From NCBI GenBank assembly GCA_963712815.1, contig CAVQJL010000001.1:1-64000 (forward strand): a DNA stretch of 64,000 nt, given 5' to 3'. Made by a program: the position numbers and the translations under genes. A model generated the notes under the pieces. The model saw only the letters and a list, made by a program, of their open reading frames with translations. It was not told where the DNA came from and made no database searches. This DNA comes from RPQJ01 sp963712815. Lineage in GTDB: Bacteria > Pseudomonadota > Gammaproteobacteria > Steroidobacterales > Steroidobacteraceae. Of the stretch, positions 52,813 to 60,494 are shown one piece after another; position 1 is the stretch's first letter, and every line of letters starts with the position of its first letter.

Positions 52813-54213
52813 TCAGGTGGCCAGGCGGTAGCAGGGACTGTACTCGCCCGAGAGCTTCATGCGCCGCTGGCGCACGAACGAGGCCAGCAGCGCGTCGAGT
52901 GGCGCGAGCAGATCGGGCTCGCCGTGGATCTCGAACGGGCCCCGCTGCTCGATGAGGCGGATGCCCGCCTCCTTGACGTTGCCGGCGACGATTCCGGAAA
53001 AGGCGCGGCGCAACTGCGCGGCCAGCCGATGCGGCTCCATCCCGCGGCGGATCTCCAGCGCGGCCATCGCCTCGTGCGTCGGCTCGAACGGCTGCTGCAG
53101 TTCGTGGGGAATTTCGAGCAGCCAGTTGTAGTTGTAGGCGTCGCTGCGGCGCCGGCGGAACTCCCGCACCGCATCCATGCCACGGAGCATCTCCCGGGCT
53201 ACCTCGGCGGGGTCGTCGAGCACGACGCGGTAGCACTGGCGCGCCAGCGGTCCCAGCGTGGCAACGAGGAACTCGTCGATCCGGCGGAAATACTCCGCGC
53301 TGTCCGCCGGCCCGGTAAACACCACCGGGAAGGGCTGCTCGGCGTTGTCCGGATGCAGGAGTATGCCGAGCAGGTAAAGAATCTCTTCGGCGGTGCCGGC
53401 GCCGCCCGGGAACACCACGATGCCGTGGCCGGTGCGGACGAAGGCCTCGAGACGCTTCTCGATGTCCGGGAGAATCACGAGCTGGTTCACGATGGCGTTG
53501 GGCGGCTCGGCCGCCACGATGCCGGGCTCGGTGACGCCGATGTAGCGGCCATCGCGGATTCGCTGCTTCGAATGGCCGATAGTCGCGCCCTTCATGGGCC
53601 CTTTCATCGCGCCCGGACCGCAGCCGGTGCACACGTTGAGCCCGCGCAGGCCGAGCTCGTAACCGACCTTCTTCGTGTAGTCGTACTCGTCGCGGCTGAT
53701 CGAATGGCCTCCCCAGCACACCACCACGTCGGGCCGCACCCGCGGCCGCAGCATTCCGGCGTTGCGCAGGATACGGTACACGGCGTCCGTGATGCCCTGC
53801 GACTCGGTGAGCTCGACGCTGCCGTGGTGGTACACCTCGCCGTGGATGTAGAGAATGTCGCGCAGCACCGCGAACAGGTGTTCCTGGATGCCCAGGATCA
53901 TGCGCCCGTCCACGAAGGCGCCGGCCGGCGCGTTTCGCAGGTCGAGCTTCACGCCCCAGGCCTTGCGCTCGATGCGGATGTCGAAGTCGGCGTAGCGCTC
54001 GAAGATCGCCCGCGCGTCGTCGGTCTCGCCACCGCTGTTGAGCACGGCCAGCGAGCAGCGCCGATAGAGTTCGTAGAGCCCCCCCCGCGACGAATCGAGC
54101 AGTCGATCGACTTCCTGCTGCGAGAGGTTCTCGAGACTGCCGGTCGGCGTCACCCGGGCGTGGACGGAATCCTGCTCCTCCGCCGGCGGAACGGACGCCT
54201 CGACGTGGCGCAT
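52813..54213 (-). CDS. ppnN: Pyrimidine/purine nucleotide 5'-monophosphate nucleosidase PpnN
   Basis: LOG-family enzyme that cleaves nucleoside monophosphates to base and ribose-5-phosphate; E. coli PpnN (YgdH) is regulated by (p)ppGpp. The 466-aa protein is colinear with YgdH (454 aa): SLENLSQQEVDRLL and CSLAVLNSGGETDD at the start, VVVCWGGHSISRDEYDYTKK, CTGCGPGAMKGPMKGA, VFPGGAGTAEEILYLLGIL (the PGGxGTxxE motif), FSGIVAGNVKEAGIR and the terminal RMKLSGEYSPCY. The ATG overlaps the L,D-transpeptidase stop by one base. Confidence 0.94.
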   Translation of the reverse strand: MRHVEASVPPAEEQDSVHARVTPTGSLENLSQQEVDRLLDSSRGGLYELYRRCSLAVLNSGGETDDARAIFERYADFDIRIERKAWGVKLDLRNAPAGAFVDGRMILGIQEHLFAVLRDILYIHGEVYHHGSVELTESQGITDAVYRILRNAGMLRPRVRPDVVVCWGGHSISRDEYDYTKKVGYELGLRGLNVCTGCGPGAMKGPMKGATIGHSKQRIRDGRYIGVTEPGIVAAEPPNAIVNQLVILPDIEKRLEAFVRTGHGIVVFPGGAGTAEEILYLLGILLHPDNAEQPFPVVFTGPADSAEYFRRIDEFLVATLGPLARQCYRVVLDDPAEVAREMLRGMDAVREFRRRRSDAYNYNWLLEIPHELQQPFEPTHEAMAALEIRRGMEPHRLAAQLRRAFSGIVAGNVKEAGIRLIEQRGPFEIHGEPDLLAPLDALLASFVRQRRMKLSGEYSPCYRLAT

Positions 54214-55160
54214 CACGGCCGGATTTCGATAGGCACGCCGAGCCGGGTGCGTTGCCAGATGTCCACCATGCCGGAGTTGCTCACGGCGATGCACCCGTCC
54301 GTCCAGTCGTTACTTGCGTAGTAGTCGGGCGTCTTTCGCGGCACGTTCGGCTGGCCGTGGATCATGATGAGCCCGCCCGGCCGGACGCCCGCCTGACGCG
54401 CGCGCGCGCGATCGGCCTCGTTGGGATAGGAAACCTCGACCGACAGGAAGAACTCGCTCCGCGGGTTGCGCCGCGACAGGTGGTAAGTGCCCTCGGGCGT
54501 TCGAAAATCACCTTCGCGCTGCTTGTGTCCGTAGGGATTCAGCCCGAGCTTCACGGGGTACTCGACGATCACGTCGTCGCCCTTCAGCAGGTACAGGCGC
54601 CGCGCGCCCTTCTCGATGACGATGCGGTCGGCAAACTCGAAGGTCGATCCCGACCCGTCAGGCACCGGCAGCATCGGACCGGCGCCGCCCGCGGTCGATC
54701 GGTTGGCGTTCGGCGATGAGACGGAACTGAACGCCAGGGCCATTGCAGCCGGCTGTGAGGAGTCCGGCCCGGGATCCATCGGGGCAACCACCGGTGCCGG
54801 ACGCGAGGAGAACGGTGCCGGCACAATCGGGGCCGTCGGCGCAGTGACGGGCGTCGCTTCCGCCGCAGACGGCGCTGCCGTGGCCAGCGCAGCGGGTGGC
54901 TCGGCGACCGGTTCGGTGGCCGGCGCGCCTGCGGACGCACCTGCAGTTACGGGTGGCGCAGCGACCGTGGAGCCGTCGGGTGCGCCGACAGACTGGAAGG
55001 ACAGTCCTTGGTCGGACTCGGCCGGCGCCTGGACTGCGGCGGGAGGTGGCCGGGCCGCACCGGACGCCGACTGGAATCCCTGGGCGTGCGGTCCGCCAGC
55101 AGGCAGGAAGGCGAGCGCGGCCGCCGCGAGCGGCCAGAAAGTCCGGGTGGGTCGTCTCAT
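54213..55160 (-). CDS. L,D-transpeptidase family protein (YkuD domain)
   Basis: Periplasmic enzyme that cross-links or anchors to peptidoglycan through a catalytic Cys. The 315-aa protein has a signal peptide ending PHA-QG, then about 120 residues of low-complexity Ala/Pro/Thr/Ser linker. The YkuD domain starts near residue 180: IVIEKGARRLYLLKGDDVIV, GDFRTPEGTYHLSRRNPRSE, MIHGQPN and the active-site SDWTDGC-type motif (here NDWTDGCIAVSN). First gene of a two-gene unit with ppnN. Confidence 0.9.
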   Translation of the reverse strand: MRRPTRTFWPLAAAALAFLPAGGPHAQGFQSASGAARPPPAAVQAPAESDQGLSFQSVGAPDGSTVAAPPVTAGASAGAPATEPVAEPPAALATAAPSAAEATPVTAPTAPIVPAPFSSRPAPVVAPMDPGPDSSQPAAMALAFSSVSSPNANRSTAGGAGPMLPVPDGSGSTFEFADRIVIEKGARRLYLLKGDDVIVEYPVKLGLNPYGHKQREGDFRTPEGTYHLSRRNPRSEFFLSVEVSYPNEADRARARQAGVRPGGLIMIHGQPNVPRKTPDYYASNDWTDGCIAVSNSGMVDIWQRTRLGVPIEIRP

Positions 55161-55221
55161 GCAGCGCGACTGTAGCGCCTCGCGGCGCCACCGACCAGAG
55201 TCCAGGGCCGTTACGCTCAGC

Positions 55222-55938
55222 TCAGCCGCATTTAGAGTCGCCGCAATTGAGGCAGGTCATGCAGCCGTCCATCATCACGACGGCCGCCGTGCTGCACTTG
55301 GTGCACAGCTGCGCGCCCTGCGGATAGTGGCTCTTGGCGAACGCGTCCTGCTGCTTCTGGCGCGCCTCGTACTCGGTGCGCTTGTCCTCGATGAGCTTCC
55401 TGCGGTGCTCGTCCATCTCCGGGTCGCGCAGCAGGCCGATCATCTGCAGGTGCTTCTCGATCACGTGGCCAAGCTCGGCAATGATCGAGGGCATGAACTT
55501 GCCGCCCGACTGCCAGTAACCGCCGCGCGGATCGAAAACCGCCTTGAGTTCCTCTACCAGGAACGTGACGTCGCCGCCCTTGCGGAACACCGCCGAGATG
55601 ATGCGCGTGAGCGCCACGATCCACTGGAAGTGGTCGAGGTTCTTCGAGTTGATGAAGATCTCAAAGGGCCGGCGCTGCTCGTGCTCGGTGCCCTCGTTCA
55701 GCAGGATGTCGTTGATCGTCACGTACATCGCGTGGTCCGACACCGGCGTCTTGATCTTGTAGGTGGAGCCCACCAGCATCTCCGGACGCTCGAGCTTCTC
55801 GTGCATCCAGATGACCTTGGCGTCGTGCGACTCGGCCAGCGGCTCGTCCCGCTTGGCGTCGGCCTTCGCCTCGGTCTTGTCGCCCGGCTTCACCACCCGG
55901 TACTTGACGATCTTCCTCTCGATCTTCTGCGCGCTCAT
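55222..55938 (-). CDS. nrdJb: B12-dependent ribonucleotide reductase, NrdJb subunit (TSCPD domain)
   Basis: C-terminal part of a split class II ribonucleotide reductase. The 238-aa protein has the TSCPD-type core (MYVTINDILLNEGTEHEQRR, PFEIFINSKNLDHFQWIVAL, VFRKGGDVTFLVEELKAVFD). A Cys-rich end follows with CTKC, C-x2-C-x2-C (CMTCLNC) and CG at the terminus. The terminal cysteines would re-reduce the active site of NrdJa, as shown for the split Pseudomonas enzyme. It starts 43 bp after nrdJa. Confidence 0.9.
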   Translation of the reverse strand: MSAQKIERKIVKYRVVKPGDKTEAKADAKRDEPLAESHDAKVIWMHEKLERPEMLVGSTYKIKTPVSDHAMYVTINDILLNEGTEHEQRRPFEIFINSKNLDHFQWIVALTRIISAVFRKGGDVTFLVEELKAVFDPRGGYWQSGGKFMPSIIAELGHVIEKHLQMIGLLRDPEMDEHRRKLIEDKRTEYEARQKQQDAFAKSHYPQGAQLCTKCSTAAVVMMDGCMTCLNCGDSKCG

Positions 55939-55981
55939 TGATTCTCTCTCTGCATCGCCTGGACGCCGTCGCGACGGTGCT

Positions 55982-58123
55982 TCAGAACTTGCCGTAGTAG
56001 CCTTCCTTCAACGCATCGAACAGGTTCGCGGCGGTGTGCATCTCGCCGTCGTACTCCACCTGCTCGTCGCCCTTGAGCGACACGTCGGTGCCGTCGTCCA
56101 GGGTGAACACGTATGTCGTGTTCTTGAGGTCCTCCTCCTTGACCAGCACGCCCTGGAACGCCTCGGGGTTGAAGCGGAAGGTGGTGCAGCCCTTGAGTCC
56201 CTGCTCGTGCGCGTAGAGGTAGATGTCCTTGAAGTCGTCGTAGCGGTAGTCCGTGGGGACGTTCGCGGTCTTCGAGATCGAGGAGTCCACCCACTTCTGG
56301 GCCGCGGCCTGGATGTCCACGTGCTCTCGCGGCGTGATGTCGTCGGCGGTCGTGAAGTAATCCGGGAGCTTCTCCGCCACGCTGGTACCGCCCGGCATCG
56401 CCGCGCGGTTCACGAGCTCACGGTAGGCCAGCAGCTCGAAGGAGAACACATCGATGCGCTCCTTGGTCTTGCGGCCCTCGCGGATCACATTGCGGAAGTA
56501 GTGGTGCGCGAACGACGGCTCGATGCCGTTCGAGGCGTTGTTGGCGAGCGACAGCGAGATCGTGCCCGTGGGTGCGATCGAGCTGTGGTGCGTGAAGCGC
56601 GCGCCGGTCTCGGCCAGCCTTTCCACCAGTTGCGGCGCGACCTCGGCGACGCGCTGCATGTAGCGGCTGTAGCGCGCATGCAGGATGCGCCCCGGCAGCT
56701 TCTGCCCGGCCTTGACGCCGTCGCGCCGCATCTCGGGGCGCTTGCGGAGCATCGCCGGCGTGACCTCGAATTCCTCGAGCATGATGGGGGCTGGCCCCTT
56801 CTCCTCGGCGAGCTCGAGGCCCGCCTGCCAGCCGGCGAGCGCGAGCTCCCTCGACACCCGCTCGGTGAAGGCGACCGCGTCGCGCGAGCCGTACTTCATG
56901 CGCAGCATGGTGATTGTGGAGCCCAGCCCCAGGAAGCCCATGCCGTGGCGGCGCTTGCGCATGATCTCGTTGCGCTGCTGCTCGAGCGGAAGGCCGTTCA
57001 CCTCGACCACGTTGTCGAGCATGCGCGTGAAGATGCGCACCACTTCGCGGTATTCGTCCCAGTCGAAGTGGGCGTCCTCGGTGAACGGGTCGCGCACGAA
57101 GCTGGTGAGGTTCACCGAGCCGAGCAGGCAGGAGCCGTAGGGCGGGAGAGGCTGCTCACCGCAGGGATTGGTGGCACGGATGTTCTCGCACCACCAGTTG
57201 TTGTTCATCTCGTTGACGCGGTCGATTAGGACGAAGCCGGGCTCGGCGAAGTCGTACGTGGAGGACATGATGACGTCCCACATGCGCTTCGCAGGCACGG
57301 TCTTGTAGACCTTGCACAGCACCAGGCCGTCGTCGTTGGCGACGTAGCCGTTGGTGGCGGGCCACTCGCGCCAGACGTACTTCGCCGCATCGCCGGTGTC
57401 GTGCCCCTCGACCTCCGCAGCCGTCACCGGGAAAGCGAACTGCCAGTCGCCGTCCTCGCGCACGGCCTTGACGAACTCGTCGGTGACGAGCAGCGAGAGA
57501 TTGAATTGCCGCAGGCGGCCAGCCTCGCGCTTGGCGCGGATGAACTCCATGACGTCCGGGTGACCGACATCAAAGGTGCCCATCTGCGCGCCGCGGCGAC
57601 CGCCCGCCGAGGACACCGTGAAGCACATCTTGTCGTAGATATCCATGAACGACAGCGGGCCCGACGTGTAGGCCCCGGCGCCCGAGACATAGGCCCCGCG
57701 CGGGCGCAAAGTCGAGAACTCGTAGCCGATGCCACAGCCGGCCTTGAGCGTGAGCCCGGCCTCGTGGACCTTGCCGAGGATGTCGTCCATCGAGTCGCGG
57801 ATCGTGCCGGACACCGTGCAGTTGATGGTGGACGTCGCCGGCTTGTGCTCCTGCGCACCGGCGTTCGAGGTCACCCGACCGGCCGGGATCGCGCCGCGGC
57901 GCAGCGCCCAGAGGAACCGCTCGTACCAGTGCTCGCGCACCTCGACCGCCTCGACGTCCGCCAGCGCCCGGGCGACACGCTTGTAGGTGTCGTCCATGCT
58001 GCGATCGATCGGGGTCCCGTCCTTGGCGGTCAGGCGGTATTTCTTGTCCCAGATGTCCAGGGACGCTTCCTGGTAAGGGATGCTTCGGGCATCCCGCGGC
58101 TCAATCTTCACGGCAGTGCTCAT
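55982..58123 (-). CDS. nrdJa: Adenosylcobalamin-dependent ribonucleotide reductase, NrdJa catalytic subunit
   Basis: Reduces ribonucleotides to deoxyribonucleotides using coenzyme B12 radicals, with or without oxygen. The 713-aa protein starts at the reductase core (QEASLDIWDKKYRLTAKDG) without an ATP-cone. It has the substrate cysteine region in ATSTINCTVSGTIRDSMDDI, GCGIGYEFSTLRPRGA, the radical-loop ATNPCGEQPLPPYGSCLLGS (Cys-Gly-Glu) and APTGTISLSLANNASNGIEP. Length fits NrdJa of the Pseudomonas-type split enzyme. A promoter and NrdR-like boxes lie upstream. Confidence 0.93.
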   Translation of the reverse strand: MSTAVKIEPRDARSIPYQEASLDIWDKKYRLTAKDGTPIDRSMDDTYKRVARALADVEAVEVREHWYERFLWALRRGAIPAGRVTSNAGAQEHKPATSTINCTVSGTIRDSMDDILGKVHEAGLTLKAGCGIGYEFSTLRPRGAYVSGAGAYTSGPLSFMDIYDKMCFTVSSAGGRRGAQMGTFDVGHPDVMEFIRAKREAGRLRQFNLSLLVTDEFVKAVREDGDWQFAFPVTAAEVEGHDTGDAAKYVWREWPATNGYVANDDGLVLCKVYKTVPAKRMWDVIMSSTYDFAEPGFVLIDRVNEMNNNWWCENIRATNPCGEQPLPPYGSCLLGSVNLTSFVRDPFTEDAHFDWDEYREVVRIFTRMLDNVVEVNGLPLEQQRNEIMRKRRHGMGFLGLGSTITMLRMKYGSRDAVAFTERVSRELALAGWQAGLELAEEKGPAPIMLEEFEVTPAMLRKRPEMRRDGVKAGQKLPGRILHARYSRYMQRVAEVAPQLVERLAETGARFTHHSSIAPTGTISLSLANNASNGIEPSFAHHYFRNVIREGRKTKERIDVFSFELLAYRELVNRAAMPGGTSVAEKLPDYFTTADDITPREHVDIQAAAQKWVDSSISKTANVPTDYRYDDFKDIYLYAHEQGLKGCTTFRFNPEAFQGVLVKEEDLKNTTYVFTLDDGTDVSLKGDEQVEYDGEMHTAANLFDALKEGYYGKF

Positions 58124-58306
58124 TGCGGCGACGCGGCTCCGGATTCATCTTGATTGGTTGTCAGCGGATCCCTTCGGGAGGGCCGCGCTCCCGAGCGGGA
58201 GGGTCGGCGGACGCCCGACTGGCCCCGGTGGGGCCCGGCTCGGATCGCTCCGGAATCCCCCTGGGAGCGCATCGTGCCGGACACAACATGTTGGGTCAGG
58301 CGGACA
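58124..58306 (-). other. GC-rich structured leader of nrdJab
   Basis: No gene is seen. The predicted ~180-nt leader contains stacked self-complementary blocks, for example CCCTCCCGC with GCGGCCCTCCCG, GAGCCGGGCCCC with CGGGGCC, and a small TCCCGAAGGGA hairpin. It lacks cobalamin riboswitch core motifs. Whether it regulates nrdJ is unknown. Confidence 0.4.
58281..58296. promoter_or_regulatory. NrdR-like box 1
   Basis: ACACAACATGTTGGGT resembles the palindromic NrdR box (acaCwAtATaTwGtgt). It lies just downstream of the predicted nrdJ -10, where a bound repressor would block initiation. NrdR represses ribonucleotide reductase operons, including nrdJ in Pseudomonas. Confidence 0.6.
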
Positions 58307-58335
58307 AGAGTAGGCAGGGTACCCGGACTCGTCAA
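58307..58335 (-). promoter_or_regulatory. Promoter of nrdJa-nrdJb
   Basis: On the minus strand TTGACG, 17-nt spacer, TACTCT. Upstream lies an unusually AT-rich island (TTTATAAACGCTAATAAAAT), suggesting an UP element. Transcription would start near 58300, giving a ~175-nt leader. Confidence 0.6.
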
Positions 58336-58459
58336 CCGCTTTGTTCGCGGCGCTGCAATATTTTATTAGCGTTTATAAACATGGAGTTATGCCTATGCCG
58401 GGCGCCGATCGGACCATGCCCGAATCGCCCGGCCCGTCAAGTCCGGGCGCGATGCGCCG

Positions 58460-58475
58460 ACACAACATGTTGTGT
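58460..58475. promoter_or_regulatory. NrdR-like box 2
   Basis: ACACAACATGTTGTGT is a perfect 16-bp palindrome nearly identical to box 1, 179 bp further upstream of nrdJ. Classical NrdR box pairs are about 31-32 bp apart; this pair is about 17 helical turns apart, so looping between in-phase sites is conceivable. Confidence 0.6.
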
Positions 58476-58683
58476 TCACCGACTGGACACCGGAAATCCA
58501 CAGCTTGTGCACTTGCGTTCGTCCGGCGCGGTCCGGACAGCGATTGGCCAAGCTCGCGGGAACTCGCCCCCGGCCGGCCGGTCTCAAGCCGCGTCGCGAG
58601 TCGGCTGCCGGGCATGAAGACGACCACTGCTAGACTCGCGGCCCGCCGCGACCCCACCCCCTTCGGTAATGCAGGATAGCCTC

Positions 58684-60018
58684 ATGAAACTGCCCCTCGG
58701 CCTCGCCGCGACGCTGCTCTGTGCGTTCGCCCCGCTCGCCACCGCCCAGCTGCCGGCACGGGTCGGCGAGACCCCGGTTCCCACGCTGGCGCCGATGGTC
58801 AAGCAGGTCTCGCCGGGCGTGGTGAACATCGCCACAAAGGGCACGGTGCAGGAGCAGAACCCGCTGCTCAACGACCCGTTCTTCCGCCGATTCTTCGACG
58901 TGCCCAACACCCCGCGCCAGCGCCAGTTCCAGAGCGCGGGCTCGGGCGTGATAGTGGACGCGACGCAGGGCTACATCATCACCAACGCCCACGTCATCGA
59001 GAACGCCACCGAGATCACCGTGACGCTTCTCGACAACCGCGCGCTCACCGCCAAGGTAGTCGGCAAGGACACGGGCTCGGACGTCGCGTTGCTGCAGGTG
59101 CCGGCAGAGAATCTCTCGGCCATCCCGCTCGCCGATTCCGACCGGATCGAAGTGGGCGACTTCGTCGTCGCGATCGGCAACCCGTTCGGCCTCGGGCATA
59201 CCGTGACCTCCGGCATCGTGAGTGCGCTCGGCCGCTCCGGGATCAACCCCGAGGGTTACGAGGACTTCATCCAGACCGACGCGTCGATCAACCCGGGCAA
59301 CTCGGGCGGCGCACTCGTGAACCTCCAGGGCGAGCTCGTTGGCATCAACTCCGCGATCCTCTCGCGCACCGGAGGCAACATCGGCATCGGCTTCGCTATT
59401 CCGGTCAACATGATGAAGATAGTGATGGACCAACTCGTGAAGTTCGGCGAGGTGCGCCGCGGCGTTCTAGGCGTGAACATCCAGACGCTCACACCGGACA
59501 TCGCGAAAAGCATGGATCTCGACAGCGTCCAGGGCGCGCTGATCTCCCAGGTGGTCGAGGGCTCGGCGGCCGAGAAAGCCGGCATCAAGGCCGGCGACAT
59601 CGTCACGGCCGTGAACGGGAAGCCCGTCAAGGATGCGGCCGGACTGCGCAATGCCATCGGCATGCTCGCGGTCGGCGAACGCGTCGACATCGCGCTGCTG
59701 CGCGACGGCAAGCCGCGCCGCGTCACGGCCGCGATCGGCGATCGCGACACGGTTGAGGAATCGGCGGCCTCGAGCCTGCACAGTGGACTCGAGGGCGCCG
59801 ACCTGACCGACGCGCAGGGCGGCGGCGTCCTGGTGCGCTCGGTCGCGGAAGGCAGCCCGGCGGCCCAGCGGGGACTGCGCGCCAACGACGTGATCCTGGC
59901 GGTGGGCCGCACGCGGGTCGCGAACCTCGCGGAGTTCCGTCGCGCCACCGAGGGTCAGCCGGCCTTCGTCGTGCAGATCCGCCGCGGCAACGCGATGCTG
60001 GTGATCCCGATCCGCTGA
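58684..60018 (+). CDS. degQ: DegQ/DegP-family periplasmic serine endoprotease
   Basis: Quality-control protease and chaperone of the periplasm. The 444-aa protein has a signal peptide ending TA-QLP. The trypsin fold contains His in IITNAHVIENATEI, Asp in DTGSDVALLQVP and Ser in SINPGNSGGALVN. Two PDZ domains follow (from RRGVLGVNIQTL and from GGGVLVRSVAEGSPA). The short loop after the signal peptide is like DegQ. The ATG chosen has AGGA 8 bp upstream; an ATG five codons earlier is possible. A strong terminator follows. Confidence 0.93.
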   Translation: MKLPLGLAATLLCAFAPLATAQLPARVGETPVPTLAPMVKQVSPGVVNIATKGTVQEQNPLLNDPFFRRFFDVPNTPRQRQFQSAGSGVIVDATQGYIITNAHVIENATEITVTLLDNRALTAKVVGKDTGSDVALLQVPAENLSAIPLADSDRIEVGDFVVAIGNPFGLGHTVTSGIVSALGRSGINPEGYEDFIQTDASINPGNSGGALVNLQGELVGINSAILSRTGGNIGIGFAIPVNMMKIVMDQLVKFGEVRRGVLGVNIQTLTPDIAKSMDLDSVQGALISQVVEGSAAEKAGIKAGDIVTAVNGKPVKDAAGLRNAIGMLAVGERVDIALLRDGKPRRVTAAIGDRDTVEESAASSLHSGLEGADLTDAQGGGVLVRSVAEGSPAAQRGLRANDVILAVGRTRVANLAEFRRATEGQPAFVVQIRRGNAMLVIPIR

Positions 60019-60035
60019 CGGGTTCGGATTCTTCC

Positions 60036-60080
60036 CCGGCCACCGCGGCAGGTACTTGCCGCGGTGGCCGGTTTGCGTTT
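60036..60080 (+). terminator. Rho-independent terminator after degQ
   Basis: A perfect 15-bp stem (CCGGCCACCGCGGCA with its complement), a 6-nt loop and TTTGCGTTT. It begins 18 bp after the degQ stop. Confidence 0.8.
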
Positions 60081-60122
60081 GGCGATGCAGTGGCCGCATC
60101 TCGTCTGGAGCTGCGGTGGCCG

Positions 60123-60249
60123 GCCTGGAATGCCGGTCGCGTTCCGAGTCGCTCCACGTTATTCGCTTGGTCGGAACGCGACCGGCATTCCAGGCTTTGG
60201 CACGCGCCTGAGCGACTTTGCGGCCAGGGCCGCCAAGTCGCACGGCGCA
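60123..60249 (-). repeat. Composite palindromic element, copy 2
   Basis: A 127-bp element in inverted orientation to copies 1 and 3. The long hairpin is a perfect 25-bp inverted repeat (60123-60147 and 60171-60195) around a 23-nt loop (60148-60170, beginning GTCGCTCCACGTTATTCG). It is followed by CGCCTGAGC, a smaller hairpin (GCGACTTT against CCAAGTCGC with a GCGGCC core) and TCGCACGGCGCA, the complement of the shared 12-mer. It lies about 100 bp after the degQ stop, long hairpin nearest the gene. Confidence 0.85.
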
Positions 60250-60365
60250 ATCGGTCGACACGGATCTCGGCCCCGCCGTCGTGAGCAGCCAGACCCAGCC
60301 GCCGAATCAACGGACCGCAGTCACACCGCCCGCCGCGCCCACGGCGGAGACCGGTGGAGCCATCG

Positions 60366-60494
60366 TGCGCCGTGCGAGTAGCCGGCGCCGCGCCGGCAAC
60401 GAGCTCAGGCGCCGCACGTCGGGCCGGAGGAGCGCGCCGGTTTCGACCAAGCGAATTACGTGGAGCGACTCGAAACCGGCGCGCTCCTCTGGCC
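60366..60494 (+). repeat. Composite palindromic element, copy 3
   Basis: A 129-bp element: TGCGCCGTGCGA, a small hairpin (GCCGGCG/CGCCGGC), GCTCAGGCGC, and a 25-bp inverted repeat (60422-60446 and 60470-60494, one mismatch) around a 23-nt loop. The loop's reverse complement equals the copy 2 loop at 22 of 23 positions, yet the stems are unrelated to copy 2 except at the loop-closing bases (TTTCGA/TCGAAA here, TTCCGA/TCGGAA in copy 2). Its outer half forms the 3' end of the aminopeptidase gene. Confidence 0.85.

Noticed and set aside
58496..58504. Possible DnaA box (AAATCCACA) upstream of nrdJ
   Set aside because: Only 7 of 9 bases match, it is isolated, and there is no cluster of boxes or AT-rich unwinding element to suggest an origin or DnaA control.
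60063..60381. Plus-strand frame of about 105 codons through palindromic copy 2
   Set aside because: It lies in the repeat and terminator region. Its translation simply reads the hairpin arms and loop; no start site or domain is present.
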